Below, in pieces: positions 17,893-26,605 of a stretch of 64,000 nucleotides of DNA. Source of the stretch: Halothiobacillus sp. GTDB taxonomy: Bacteria; Pseudomonadota; Gammaproteobacteria; Halothiobacillales; Halothiobacillaceae. How positions within the stretch are numbered: the stretch's first letter is position 1; each line of letters begins with the position of its first letter. The notes beneath the pieces are model-generated. The model made no database searches. It had not been told where the DNA came from and saw only the letters and a list, made by a program, of their open reading frames with translations. The DNA is taken from NCBI GenBank assembly GCA_016278265.1, contig JADQCE010000001.1, positions 124,001-188,000 of the forward strand, written 5' to 3'. A program made the translations under genes and the position numbers.

Positions 17893-18861
17893 ATGCAGGA
17901 ATTCGACCTGATCCATCGGTATTTCGATTGGGCCCCGGCGAATCCCGAGGTCGCGCTCGCCGGTGGCGACGATGCCGCGATCCTGGCCCCGCCGCCGGGG
18001 CAGCATGTGGTGATCGCCACCGACATGTTGATCGCCGGTCGTCATTTCCCTGAATCGACCGCCCCCGATGCCATTGCCCACAAGGCCCTGGCGGTGAATC
18101 TCTCCGATCTGGCCGCGATGGGTGCCGCCCCGCTGGGCTTCACCCTGTCATTGGGCTTGCCCGAAACAAACGAATCCTGGCTTCAGCGGTTTTCGAGCGG
18201 CCTGCGGGCGGCAGCGGATCGCTGGGGTTGTGATTTGGTCGGTGGAGACACCGTCCGCGCCCCCCAACTGACCCTCTCGATCACGGTGTTCGGCTCGGTG
18301 CCTGCCGGCAAGGCGATCCGGCGGAGTGGGGCCCGTCCCGGTGACCGGCTGGCCGTGACCGGCACGATCGGCGATGCGGCACTGGGCCTGATGCTGGCTC
18401 TTGGAACCGAACACGCGCTGCCCGATCTCTCCCGCTCGGATCGTGACTATCTCCTTGATCGTCTTGACCGCCCGGAACCCCGGTTATCCGTGGGCCAGGC
18501 CCTATGTGGAGTGGCCACCGCGGGCCTGGATGTCTCCGACGGCCTGCTACAGGATCTCGGTCACATGCTCAGCGCCAGCGGGCTTTCGGCCGAAATCGAT
18601 CTCGATGCCATTCCCCTCTCATTGGCGGCAAGGCGCTGGCTCGATGCCCAGCCCGCGGCTATCGACCGGATGCTGGGTGGGGGCGATGACTACGAGCTGC
18701 TGCTCGCCCTACCACCCGAGTTGCCACTTGACCCGGCTTGGGGGCTGACGGTGATCGGTCGGTTGGATAATGTCGGGCCGGTGGGCGAGATTCGGGAGCG
18801 GGCCGGTCGGTCCTTGCCGGGACAGCGCGGCTACGACCATTTCGCGGAGGAGGGCGCATGA
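17893..18861 (+). CDS. thiL: Thiamine-monophosphate kinase ThiL
   Basis: Phosphorylates thiamine monophosphate to thiamine pyrophosphate. 322 residues. The start MQEFDLIHRYF, the metal site GGDDAAIL, then HKALAVNLSDLAAMGA, GGDTVRAP and GLDVSDGLLQDL are classical ThiL/PurM-like motifs. ATG 17893 is used; an in-frame TTG at 17869 would add eight residues without family support. It follows nusB and overlaps pgpA by four bases (ATGA). Confidence 0.96.
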   Translation: MQEFDLIHRYFDWAPANPEVALAGGDDAAILAPPPGQHVVIATDMLIAGRHFPESTAPDAIAHKALAVNLSDLAAMGAAPLGFTLSLGLPETNESWLQRFSSGLRAAADRWGCDLVGGDTVRAPQLTLSITVFGSVPAGKAIRRSGARPGDRLAVTGTIGDAALGLMLALGTEHALPDLSRSDRDYLLDRLDRPEPRLSVGQALCGVATAGLDVSDGLLQDLGHMLSASGLSAEIDLDAIPLSLAARRWLDAQPAAIDRMLGGGDDYELLLALPPELPLDPAWGLTVIGRLDNVGPVGEIRERAGRSLPGQRGYDHFAEEGA

Positions 18862-19391
18862 CCGGCGCCAAAACCTCGCGACGGATACGGTTGGCCGAGC
18901 TCGGGCGCAGCCCGGTGATGTGGCTCGCCTTCGGTGGTGGTACGGGGCTTTCGCCACGTGCGCCCGGCACCGTGGGCACCTTGCCCGGCCTGCTGCTGGG
19001 CTGGCTGCTGATGATGCTGGCCGCTCCTTGGGGCGATGTGGCGGTGATCAGCCTGCTGCTTGCCGTCACCTTGGTGCTGTCCGTCCTCGGGGTCTACCTC
19101 TGCGGCGAGGCCAGCCGGCGCCTGGGCGTGCACGACCACGGCGGCATCGTCTTTGACGAGATCGTCGGGGTGTTGCTGGTGTTCGTGTCCTTGCCGGAAA
19201 CCTGGTGGCAGGTGGCCCTGATCTTTCTCTGGTTCCGCGTGTTCGACGTGATCAAGCCGTGGCCGATCGGCTGGCTGGATCGGCGCGTGCACGGCGGGCT
19301 GGGGATCATGCTCGACGACCTGCTGGCGGGCGTTTATGCCCTGGTGGCCGTCTGGCTGAGCCTGTGGGGGATCGGCGCGGTCGCTGGCTGA
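18858..19391 (+). CDS. pgpA: Phosphatidylglycerophosphatase A
   Basis: Inner-membrane enzyme that removes a phosphate from phosphatidylglycerophosphate to make phosphatidylglycerol. 177 residues with several membrane segments and the motifs FGGGTGLSPRAPGTVGTLPG, VHDHGGIVFDEIVGV and FRVFDVIKPWPI, which hold the acidic catalytic residues. Its ATG overlaps the thiL stop. It ends the rib/nusB/thiL set; moaB converges on it with only two bases between stop codons. Confidence 0.95.
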   Translation: MTGAKTSRRIRLAELGRSPVMWLAFGGGTGLSPRAPGTVGTLPGLLLGWLLMMLAAPWGDVAVISLLLAVTLVLSVLGVYLCGEASRRLGVHDHGGIVFDEIVGVLLVFVSLPETWWQVALIFLWFRVFDVIKPWPIGWLDRRVHGGLGIMLDDLLAGVYALVAVWLSLWGIGAVAG

Positions 19392-19393
19392 AC

Positions 19394-19915
19394 TTATCGC
19401 TCGGTGAGCCGCGGCATCAGCTCGACCAGGTTGCAGGGGCGCTTGCGGTAGTCGAGTTGGCTCTCGATCAGGTTGTCCCAGGCATCCTTGCAGGCGCCGG
19501 TCGAGCCGGGCAGGACGAACAAGTAGGTGCGATTGGCTACCCCGGCGGTTGCCCGCGACTGCAGGGTCGAGCTGCCGATGGTCTGGAACGACAGGGCCCG
19601 GAACATCTCGCCGAATCCGTCGATGGTCTTGTCGAACAGTACCGAAAGGGCCTCCGGGGTGCCGTCCCGGCCCGTCAGACCAGTGCCCCCGGTGGTGATG
19701 ACCACGTCGCACTCGGGGGCGGCGATCCACTGCGAGACCGCCGCGCGGATCTGGTAGATATCGTCGGGGCGCAACTGGCGCTCATAAAGCCGGTGACCGA
19801 CGCCTTCGAGCCGCTCGACCAGCAGATCGCCGGAGCGATCCTCGGCCAGGCTGCGGCTGTCGGAGACGGTCAGGACGGCGATATTCAGCGGCTTGAAGTG
19901 ACGTTCTTCACTCAT
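19394..19915 (-). CDS. moaB: Molybdenum cofactor biosynthesis protein MoaB
   Basis: MoaB/Mog-family protein that adenylylates molybdopterin in the making of molybdenum cofactor. 173 residues. Signature stretches: IAVLTVSDSRS at the start, VVITTGGTGLTGRDGTPEAL, and FVLPGSTGACKDAWDNLI. ATG 19915 lies nine bases after GGAGGG; an upstream in-frame ATG at 19939 would place that ribosome site inside the gene. No other moa gene is present here. Confidence 0.93.
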   Translation of the reverse strand: MSEERHFKPLNIAVLTVSDSRSLAEDRSGDLLVERLEGVGHRLYERQLRPDDIYQIRAAVSQWIAAPECDVVITTGGTGLTGRDGTPEALSVLFDKTIDGFGEMFRALSFQTIGSSTLQSRATAGVANRTYLFVLPGSTGACKDAWDNLIESQLDYRKRPCNLVELMPRLTER

Positions 19916-19947
19916 GGTCGGTTTCCCTCCAGGACTCATTGACTTCC

Positions 19948-20190
19948 CTACGGGGTTGCCGGGTAGGGTATCGAGTCAGGCTCGGCGCCGTCGGCGCACT
20001 TGCGGCAGGTCAGCATGGTGCCCAACATGGCGATGCGCCCCAGGCTCTGTTCCACCCAGGGGCGGTTGATCCAGGGCGGATCGTGGCGGGTGTGCTGATG
20101 ATGGCCGCATTCCAGCCGTGCGAACCAGTGGCCCTCGGCATCGCGATGGAACGAACGAATGGCTCGTGGCGGTGCCTCGGCCGAGGTCAT
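19948..20190 (-). CDS. Small DUF3565 family protein
   Basis: 80 residues of unknown function. It contains ECGHHQHTRHDPPW, a WINRPWV segment and a LTCRKCADG pair, so a small zinc-binding fold with Cys/His ligands is plausible. The start overlaps the rimO stop as TGATG, so translation is almost certainly coupled to rimO. I recognise the family from the HHQHTRHDPPW core; no function has been assigned to it as far as I know. Confidence 0.8.
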   Translation of the reverse strand: MTSAEAPPRAIRSFHRDAEGHWFARLECGHHQHTRHDPPWINRPWVEQSLGRIAMLGTMLTCRKCADGAEPDSIPYPATP

Positions 20191-21599
20191 CAGGGGACGG
20201 GCACGCCCCACAGGTCGTGCTCGTCCGCCTCGATGATCTCCACCTCGAGGAAATCGCCGGGTGCGACATCGGTGATCTCCGGCAGGTAGACCACGCCATC
20301 GATTTCCGGGGCGTCGGCCATGCTGCGCGCCACCGCGCCGGAGTCGTCCACGGCATCCACCAGCACCGGCATACGTTGTCCTACCTTCTTGGCCAGCTTG
20401 GCCGCGCTGATGGCTGCCTGCTTTTCCATGAAGCGCGCCAGGCGTTCCTGCTTGACGTCCTCTGGCACCGGGTCGGGCAGGTCGTTCGCAGTCGCGCCAT
20501 CGACGGGCGAGTAGGCGAAGGCGCCCACCCGGTCGAGCTGGGCCTCGTCGAGGAAATCCAGTAGCTCCTCGAATTCCGCTTCGGTTTCGCCGGGAAAACC
20601 GACGATGAAGGTCGAACGGATGGTGATTTCCGGGCAGATCTCCCGCCACTTGGCGATCCGCTTGAGGACGTTCTCGCTGGAAGCCGGACGCTTCATCAGC
20701 TTGAGGATGCGGTGGCTGGCGTGCTGGAAGGGGATATCCAGATACGGAAGGATCAGCCCCTCGGCCATCAGCTCGACGGCATCATCGACGTGGGGGTAGG
20801 GGTAGACGTAGTGCAGCCGAATCCACGCATCCAGCGAGCCCAGCGCCGCCGCCAGCTCACGGAAGCGGGTCTTGAGCGGCTTGCCGCCCCAGAAGTCGAG
20901 CCGGTAGCGGGTGTCTAGCCCATAGGCGCTGGTGTCCTGGGAGACGACCAGCAGCTCGCGCACGCCGGCGTTGACCAGGTTCTCCGCCTCGGTCATCACC
21001 TCGCCGATCGGTCGGCTGACCAGATCGCCCCGCAAGCTGGGGATGATGCAGAAGCTGCAACGATGGTTGCAGCCTTCGGAAATCTTGAGATAGGCGTAAT
21101 GGCGCGGGGTGAGCTTGACGCCGACGGCGTCTTCCAGTGACAGGGTGTCGGTATCCACCTGCCCATGGGCGGCCGAGTCCCGGGTCTTGTCCTTCGCCTG
21201 GCTGCCCGGTTCGGGCATCACGTCGACAAAGGGGTCGAAGCGCGGCGGCAGGTGCTGATGCACCGCCTCCATCACTTCCTGGTAGGCCTGCGGGCCGGTC
21301 ACGGCGAGCACGTTGGGGTGCGTCTGGCGCACCAGTTCGCCCTCGTCACGGCCACCGAGGCAACCGGTGACGATCACGCGGCCGTTCTCGTCCAGGGCCT
21401 CGCCGATGGTGTCGAGCGATTCCTGCACCGCCGAGTCGATGAACCCGCAGGTGTTGATGATCACCAACTCGGCGCCCTCGTAGCTGTCGGACAGAGCGTA
21501 GCCCTCCGCGCGCAGCTGGGTGAGGATGCGTTCAGAGTCGACCAGCGCCTTGGGACAGCCGAGGCTGACAAAGCCGATGCGCGGCGGGTTTTGCGTCAT
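20190..21599 (-). CDS. rimO: Ribosomal protein uS12 methylthiotransferase RimO
   Basis: Radical-SAM enzyme that adds a methylthio group to an aspartate of ribosomal protein S12. 469 residues: N-terminal methylthiotransferase domain with [16 protein letters not shown] and IINTCGFID, the radical-SAM cluster [11 protein letters not shown] near residue 177, and a C-terminal TRAM domain. An extra hydrophilic stretch (about residues 130-165) sits between the first and second domains. It overlaps both neighbours: ATGA with the DUF3579 gene and TGATG with DUF3565. Confidence 0.96.
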   Translation of the reverse strand: MTQNPPRIGFVSLGCPKALVDSERILTQLRAEGYALSDSYEGAELVIINTCGFIDSAVQESLDTIGEALDENGRVIVTGCLGGRDEGELVRQTHPNVLAVTGPQAYQEVMEAVHQHLPPRFDPFVDVMPEPGSQAKDKTRDSAAHGQVDTDTLSLEDAVGVKLTPRHYAYLKISEGCNHRCSFCIIPSLRGDLVSRPIGEVMTEAENLVNAGVRELLVVSQDTSAYGLDTRYRLDFWGGKPLKTRFRELAAALGSLDAWIRLHYVYPYPHVDDAVELMAEGLILPYLDIPFQHASHRILKLMKRPASSENVLKRIAKWREICPEITIRSTFIVGFPGETEAEFEELLDFLDEAQLDRVGAFAYSPVDGATANDLPDPVPEDVKQERLARFMEKQAAISAAKLAKKVGQRMPVLVDAVDDSGAVARSMADAPEIDGVVYLPEITDVAPGDFLEVEIIEADEHDLWGVPVP

Positions 21600-21934
21600 G
21601 AGGGGGTGGCATCCGGTGACGTGGGGGCGTTATCGCCGGTGTATTCCTCGAGATGGCCGTCCGGATACTGGACGTGCACCTTGAGGTTGTTGCGCTCGAT
21701 GAACTGCATCACCGAGTCGAACATCTGGCGGTTGGCCGTCTTGAGGCACGGCTCGATGGCCAACACCTTCTGCCCGTTGAGCATCACCGGGTGCAGCCGT
21801 TGCGAGTAGACCAGACGGTGCTGGGCAAACGTCGCATCCCAGCTCGAGATGCGATCGATCCAGTCACTCGGGCGGAATCGGGCGCCGGCCTTGGTCACTG
21901 ACTCGACGATGTAGCGTTTCGGCTGGTTGTCCAT
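21596..21934 (-). CDS. DUF3579 family protein
   Basis: 112 residues of unknown function. The core has [36 protein letters not shown] and [21 protein letters not shown], which is the DUF3579 pattern. It ends in an ATGA overlap with rimO, and so is upstream of and coupled to that gene. ATG 21934 is used; the frame is open back to 22054, but the extension does not look like protein. A small cytoplasmic protein with no signal peptide or membrane segment. Confidence 0.8.
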   Translation of the reverse strand: MDNQPKRYIVESVTKAGARFRPSDWIDRISSWDATFAQHRLVYSQRLHPVMLNGQKVLAIEPCLKTANRQMFDSVMQFIERNNLKVHVQYPDGHLEEYTGDNAPTSPDATPS

Positions 21935-22197
21935 GAAGTCGTGGCTTGCTCGGCCTGCACCGAATGTGGATGGGGCGTGTCGAAGGCGTCCAGCGGCCGG
22001 GTGGCTTCGCGGCCCATTGGCGGCCATCGCGGTAAGCTCTGGCTCGGTCGGCACCCACCCGGATGAGTCACCGTGGTGGCCACTCCGGGGCGGGGAATGC
22101 CGGGACGCTCGACGCTTCCTTTAGAATCAATCGGCCATTTTACTTCACTTGGCCGGCAAACGCATCCGGCCAGACAAAACGAGGCAGGGAGAAGGGC

Positions 22198-22764
22198 ATG
22201 GAAACACGCGCGGGAATTGCTCAGGAGCGCCGGGACGGCTCGTTGTCGATCATCCTGGTGGATACCGGTGGGACGTTCAACAAGCGCTATCGGCCGACCG
22301 ACGGCACCCTGGTCGTCGAGCCGGGCGCGCGGGCCGCGCGGGAAATACTGCGATCGGCCGAGATGAACCTGGATATCGATTGGCTTGAGCCCGTGTGCAA
22401 GGACAGCCTGGACATGAAGGATATCGACCGTGATGCCATCGTCGCCTCGTTGTCCGACGCGGCGCGACGGCGACCAGGTGCCCCGATCGTGGTGGTGCAT
22501 GGCACCGACACTATGGCGCGGACGGGCGAGGTGCTCTCCCGGGCGTTTCCCGAGCGTTGCGTGGTGTTGACGGGGGCCATGCGTCCCTACGCGATCGATC
22601 CGGTCGAGCCGGCGTTGAATTTGGGATTGGCATTGGGCTTCGCTCAGGCGCGTCCCTGTCCCGGTGTCTACCTGGCGATGAGCGGACGGGTGTGCCCGCT
22701 GGGGGGGCTGGAGAAGGATTGCGCCGGGGCCTGCTTTCGGCCGACTGTGCCAACGGGCTGCTAA
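22198..22764 (+). CDS. Short asparaginase-domain protein (N-terminal domain only)
   Basis: 188 residues matching only the N-terminal domain of type I/II asparaginases: ILVDTGGTFNK with the nucleophile threonine, and VVVHGTDTMARTGEVL with the second Thr-Asp pair, then VVLTGAMRPY. The C-terminal domain of a normal 320-residue asparaginase is absent and the stop is followed by a terminator, so this looks like a stable short form rather than a decayed gene. Activity and substrate are unknown. ATG 22198 follows GGGAGAAGGGC. A -10-like TTTAGAAT is at about 22120. Confidence 0.75.
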   Translation: METRAGIAQERRDGSLSIILVDTGGTFNKRYRPTDGTLVVEPGARAAREILRSAEMNLDIDWLEPVCKDSLDMKDIDRDAIVASLSDAARRRPGAPIVVVHGTDTMARTGEVLSRAFPERCVVLTGAMRPYAIDPVEPALNLGLALGFAQARPCPGVYLAMSGRVCPLGGLEKDCAGACFRPTVPTGC

Positions 22765-22795
22765 AGCGGGATAGGGAAAACGCATCGCCACGAAA

Positions 22796-22821
22796 AAGGC
22801 CCCGCCAATTGGCGGGGCCTT
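22796..22821. terminator. Bidirectional terminator between asparaginase-domain gene and soxB
   Basis: Eleven-base perfect stem AAGGCCCCGCC / GGCGGGGCCTT with loop AATT, flanked by A and T runs, between two convergent genes. It can serve both strands. Confidence 0.85.
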
Positions 22822-22856
22822 CGTGTTTCGGGCACCCCTCGAGGGGGATGCTGGCA

Positions 22857-24662
22857 TCAGCACTTGTCGGTGATGCCCGGGTTGCCTTCTACACCCTTGA
22901 GGACCGGCTCGTTGAGCTCGAACGGCTTGATGTGCTTCTGGTCACGCAACCAAGTTTCGACCTGGTCCCAGATCATCTCGCCGGTGTCACCCGGGATATT
23001 GCCCGGCTCGGCAACCGATGCCCAGCCCGCGACCTTGTAGGTCTTCTTCGGGTCGATCGGCTCGCCACCCAGTTCCATGTCGAGGATGCGCTTGCCCTTC
23101 TCGGCGGTCGGCGCGCAGGCATACTTCAGACCGCCGACGCGGACCATGTCGCCACCCTGCTGGTAGTAGGGGTCGGTGTTGAAGATGTTGTCGCAGACGT
23201 CCTCGAGGATGCTCTTGATCTGCTCGCCGGTGAACTCGTTGACCGTGACGTTCGGGTAGGTCAGGCCCACCTCGGTCATCAGGTCGTCGTAGGTGATCGG
23301 CTCGCCCGGGATCAGCGAGGTGCCCCAGCGAACGCCCGGCGAGAACGAGATTTGCGCGTCGTTGACGTCGATCAGCGCGTCGCAGATCAGCTGGTCCCAG
23401 GTGCCGGTGAAGTTGCCGCGGCGGTAGAGCAGGGCATCGTTGGTCGCCAGGACGTCGCTGGTGCGCTCGCCGGCGTTGAAGGTCTTGCCCTGGAAAGTGA
23501 TTTCCTGGCTGTACAGTTTGTCGATGTACTCCTGCATCTCCTTGTCCGGCTCGATGAAGTCGGAGAAGACCGGCAGCAGGTGGTACTTGTAGTCCTGGAC
23601 CTTGCCGTTGCGGACATCGAGATCCAGCACACCCAGGTACTTGGCATTGGAGCCGGCGTTGGAGACGATGGTCTGGCCACCGCGGTTCTTGACGATGGTC
23701 GGCGTCGGAACGGCATCGTGGGTGTGACCACCCATGATCGCGTCGATGCCGGTGACACGGCTGGCCATCTTGAGGTCCACGTCCATGCCGTTGTGCGACA
23801 GGACCACGACCACTTCGGCGCCTTCGGCGCGGGCGGCGTCGACGGCTTCCTGCATCTTGTCGTCACGGATGCCGAACGTCCAGCCTTCGGTCATCCAGCT
23901 CGGGTTGGCGATCGGGGTATACGGGAAGGCCTGACCGATAACCGCCACCTTGACGCCGTTCTGTTCGCGGATCACGTACGGCTTGAACACGCGCTCGTAG
24001 AAGTCGGAGTCGAGGATGTTCTGCGCGACGAAGGCCATGTCGGTGGCGGACTCGAGGTCAGCGATGCCCTCCATCATGCGATCCTTGGTGTAGGTCGCTT
24101 CCCAGTGCGAGGTGAAGAAGTCCGGCTTGGCGATCTTCATGGCGTCGATCTGACTCTGGGCATCGGTCCACAGGGCCAGCGCGTTGCCCTGCCAGTTGTC
24201 ACCGCCGTCCAGCAGGAAGGCGCCCGGACGCTGCTCGCGCATGTGCTTGATTAGGGTGAGCAGGTGCGCAAAGCCACCGACCTTGCCGTACTTCTTGGCC
24301 GCTTCGGCGAAGTCGAGGCAGGTAAAGGCATGGGCGGCCGGGGTGTTCGGTTCGAGGCCGAAGTACTCAAGGAAATGCTCGCCTACCAGATGCGGCGGGT
24401 TGCCTTTCATCGACCCGACGCCGAGGTTGATGTTGGGCTCACGGAAATAGACCGGCTTGAGCTGGGCGTGCATGTCGGTCATGTGCAGGATCGACACGTT
24501 GCCGAAGCGCGGCACTTCGTACATGTTGCTCGAGGCGTTGTTCGCCTTGACGGAGCTCGCTACGCGCTGGGTGCCGGTGCCGGCCTGAGCGGTTTCGAGG
24601 TTGATGCCCGCGGCCGAGGCCACGGCGAGCATCTGCAGAAATTCGCGACGAGAAAGACTCAT
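22857..24662 (-). CDS. soxB: Thiosulfohydrolase SoxB
   Basis: Periplasmic di-manganese enzyme that hydrolyses the sulfone group from SoxY-bound thiosulfate, releasing sulfate. 601 residues. N-terminal Tat-type signal (SRREFLQ, then a hydrophobic stretch ending near residue 27). Metal-binding motifs in order: HMTDMHAQLKP, LDGGDNWQGN, VLSHNGMD and GGHTHDAVP; the family C-terminal domain follows. The start has GGGGAG upstream. It is the third sox gene in direction, but a terminator separates it from soxXA, so it probably has its own promoter. soxYZ and soxCD are not in this window. Confidence 0.97.
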   Translation of the reverse strand: MSLSRREFLQMLAVASAAGINLETAQAGTGTQRVASSVKANNASSNMYEVPRFGNVSILHMTDMHAQLKPVYFREPNINLGVGSMKGNPPHLVGEHFLEYFGLEPNTPAAHAFTCLDFAEAAKKYGKVGGFAHLLTLIKHMREQRPGAFLLDGGDNWQGNALALWTDAQSQIDAMKIAKPDFFTSHWEATYTKDRMMEGIADLESATDMAFVAQNILDSDFYERVFKPYVIREQNGVKVAVIGQAFPYTPIANPSWMTEGWTFGIRDDKMQEAVDAARAEGAEVVVVLSHNGMDVDLKMASRVTGIDAIMGGHTHDAVPTPTIVKNRGGQTIVSNAGSNAKYLGVLDLDVRNGKVQDYKYHLLPVFSDFIEPDKEMQEYIDKLYSQEITFQGKTFNAGERTSDVLATNDALLYRRGNFTGTWDQLICDALIDVNDAQISFSPGVRWGTSLIPGEPITYDDLMTEVGLTYPNVTVNEFTGEQIKSILEDVCDNIFNTDPYYQQGGDMVRVGGLKYACAPTAEKGKRILDMELGGEPIDPKKTYKVAGWASVAEPGNIPGDTGEMIWDQVETWLRDQKHIKPFELNEPVLKGVEGNPGITDKC

Positions 24663-24928
24663 TGAAAACTCCCCTTTACGTTTTCAGTTTGGGTCAGCTC
24701 CCGGCCCGGCATGTCGCAGGGGGCGGGATCCTTGGGATCTTTAGCGGTTCCCTGACCCGGCCCAAGCCTGGTGGGCACTTTGGGGCAGTGCCAGGAAACT
24801 GAACCGGGCCATTTAACCATACTGGCCTGCCCGGCGATAGAAAAAATACTTATGCCGGACCATGAGAACGTCGGCTTGACGGCCCTTGTCGGCCAATCCG
24901 GGTTCTCGAGATCGATTTCGCCGGGCAC
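24663..24928. other. soxB upstream region with hairpins
   Basis: No gene. It holds GATCC-TTG-GGATC (24727-24739) and a six-base hairpin GGCACT / AGTGCC (24774-24792), plus an AT-rich patch (24812-24855) likely to contain the soxB promoter on the minus strand (TATGGT or TTAAAT as -10). No clear operator could be assigned. Confidence 0.35.
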
Positions 24929-24958
24929 AAAAAAAGCAGGCCGAAGCCTGCTTTTTCG
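24929..24958 (-). terminator. Terminator between soxA and soxB
   Basis: Stem GCAGGC / GCCTGC extended by A/T pairs, loop of four, followed on the minus strand by seven T. It lies 22 bases after the soxA stop, so soxXA transcripts should end here. Confidence 0.88.
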
Positions 24959-24979
24959 GTTCGCGATAATCCCGGAAGA

Positions 24980-25840
24980 TTACTTGCGGATGCCCGGACC
25001 GTTGAGTTCCAGTTCGTTGTCGTTGTAGGACATGAAGAACTCGAGATCGCGGTAGTACGGGGAGTACTGCGCGAACGGTACCGTGCCGGTGTCACGGACG
25101 CAGCCGTAGATCCGCTTGTGCATGGTGTACATCTTGCCCTTGCTGTAGCGGAAGATCGGGAAGTGGGTGGTGTTACCCAGATTCATGTGCAGGTGTTCGG
25201 CGCGGACGTACTTGCCGCCGTGGTACTGGTGACAGTCGGCACAGGAGTTGTCCAATTGACCGGTGCGACGGAACCACGCTTCCTTGCCGCGGTTGTAGGC
25301 ATCCTTGGCGCCTTCGCTGTTGATCTGGACGTTGTTGGTCATGCCGCGCGACTCACTGGCGAGATAGGCAAGCACGTTGGCCAACTTCTTGTAGTTGTTC
25401 TTCGGATCCCAGACCTTCTCGGCATCTTCGCCAGCGTTCTTCTGGCAGTTGATGATGTCCAGACCCAGGCTGTGCACCTCACCGTCTTCCTCGTTGAAGT
25501 AGGGGTACTTGGCGCGCAGGCCCTTGGCCTCGCCCAGGCAGGAGGACAGCGGCTTGCCGTTCGGCAGGCGGTATTCGTTCCAGAGCTCTTCACCGGCCGC
25601 GATATATTGGTCGGTTTCCGGGAAAATCATCATGCCTTCCCACTGCGAGCGGGCATCTTCATCAATGGCGTAGACGCCGTTGTTGTACTCCTCGAACGGG
25701 ATGTCCGGGTAACGCTCCTGGTAGAACTCCACCATCAGTTCACGGAACTCGGACGGATCGGACGGGTTGGCCGGCTCGGCCATCGCACCGCCGGTAGCCA
25801 GAACGCTGGCGGCGATCATGCTAGAAAAAAGGCGTTTCAT
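24980..25840 (-). CDS. soxA: Sulfur oxidation c-type cytochrome SoxA (mono-haem)
   Basis: Catalytic subunit of SoxXA, which attaches thiosulfate to the carrier SoxY. 286 residues with a cleavable signal ending about residue 21 (GGAMA-EP). The single haem site is CADCH at 200-204; the conserved persulfide/axial cysteine is C247 in HKRIYGCVRD. Where di-haem SoxA proteins carry a second haem, this has two lone cysteines (C101, C132) likely to form a disulfide, as in mono-haem SoxA. Downstream of soxX, start preceded by GAGGAGATAT. Confidence 0.95.
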   Translation of the reverse strand: MKRLFSSMIAASVLATGGAMAEPANPSDPSEFRELMVEFYQERYPDIPFEEYNNGVYAIDEDARSQWEGMMIFPETDQYIAAGEELWNEYRLPNGKPLSSCLGEAKGLRAKYPYFNEEDGEVHSLGLDIINCQKNAGEDAEKVWDPKNNYKKLANVLAYLASESRGMTNNVQINSEGAKDAYNRGKEAWFRRTGQLDNSCADCHQYHGGKYVRAEHLHMNLGNTTHFPIFRYSKGKMYTMHKRIYGCVRDTGTVPFAQYSPYYRDLEFFMSYNDNELELNGPGIRK

Positions 25841-25895
25841 TATGGATATCTCCTCGTGATTCGGGTCTTGCTTTTATGATTCCTGAGACCTGTAT

Positions 25896-26276
25896 TTACA
25901 GGGTGTAGAGGTAATCAACGATGTGGCTGATTTCCTCATCACTCAGGATCTTGTTGGCCCCGAACGGCGGCATGATGGTCTGGTCGCCGAACTTGTCGCG
26001 CGGGTCCTGGAGAACCGCTACAAGATCCTCACGCTCCGGATAGCGGGCCTGCATGGCAATCAGGGCCGGGCCGATGTTGCCGGCCAGGTTGCCGCCCTTC
26101 ATCTGGTGGCACGCCAGGCAGTTGCCCGCGCCACGGCCGAAGGCGATTTCCTTACCCTTTTTGGCGGACTCGGACATGCCGGCGTCGTCCGCCATGGTGG
26201 CACCGGAGAAACTCAAGCCGGCCGCTAGCAGTGCGGCGGCGCCTGCCGTGGTGATCGCGGATGTGAACTTCTTCAT
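25896..26276 (-). CDS. soxX: Sulfur oxidation c-type cytochrome SoxX
   Basis: Electron-accepting subunit of the SoxXA complex. 126 residues with a Sec signal peptide (cleavage about residue 29, ATMADD), the haem site CLACH at 53-57 followed by QMKGGNLAGNIGP, and a methionine ligand in TIMPPFG. ATG 26276 is fixed by a strong GAGGAGGAT ribosome site; the frame is open further upstream but only through an AT-rich leader. First gene of the soxXA pair. Confidence 0.95.
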   Translation of the reverse strand: MKKFTSAITTAGAAALLAAGLSFSGATMADDAGMSESAKKGKEIAFGRGAGNCLACHQMKGGNLAGNIGPALIAMQARYPEREDLVAVLQDPRDKFGDQTIMPPFGANKILSDEEISHIVDYLYTL

Positions 26277-26605
26277 TGTTATCCTCCTCTGCGGTCGCTG
26301 TATCAGCGCCGAGATTCCTTGGTGAGTTGTCTCATTCATCGAATCGACGTGTACCACTTTAGTGGCCTGAACACTCGAGACAATAAAAAATAATTTATGG
26401 CGACATGATGGATTGATTATTAGCATTTGTTGAAATTCCATCGTCTCGCCACCCCCGCCATGAGGCGGTTTGCGCATTCATTAGTATCACATCACCGCGG
26501 CTTTTGCCGAGTTGGTGCGTCGGGGAGGGTTTGGATTCACTATGTGCGCTGCCCGGCCCATGCTGGCAGGCCCGACTCACCGATTTGCCTGCAAAAACCG
26601 CAGGT
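26277..26605. other. Intergenic region between soxX and the bepA-like gene
   Basis: No gene seen. The half next to soxX (to about 26440) is AT-rich and carries the promoter listed separately; the remaining part next to the protease stop shows no clear terminator. Confidence 0.5.
26356..26383 (-). promoter_or_regulatory. Candidate promoter of soxXA
   Basis: On the minus strand TTGTCT (26383-26378), 16-base spacer, TAAAGT (26361-26356), about 80 bases before soxX, in an AT-rich stretch unusual for this genome. Confidence 0.45.

Noticed and set aside
22557-24254. 565-codon open frame antisense to soxB
   Set aside because: Shadow of soxB; it starts inside the asparaginase-domain gene in another frame and shows no family motif.
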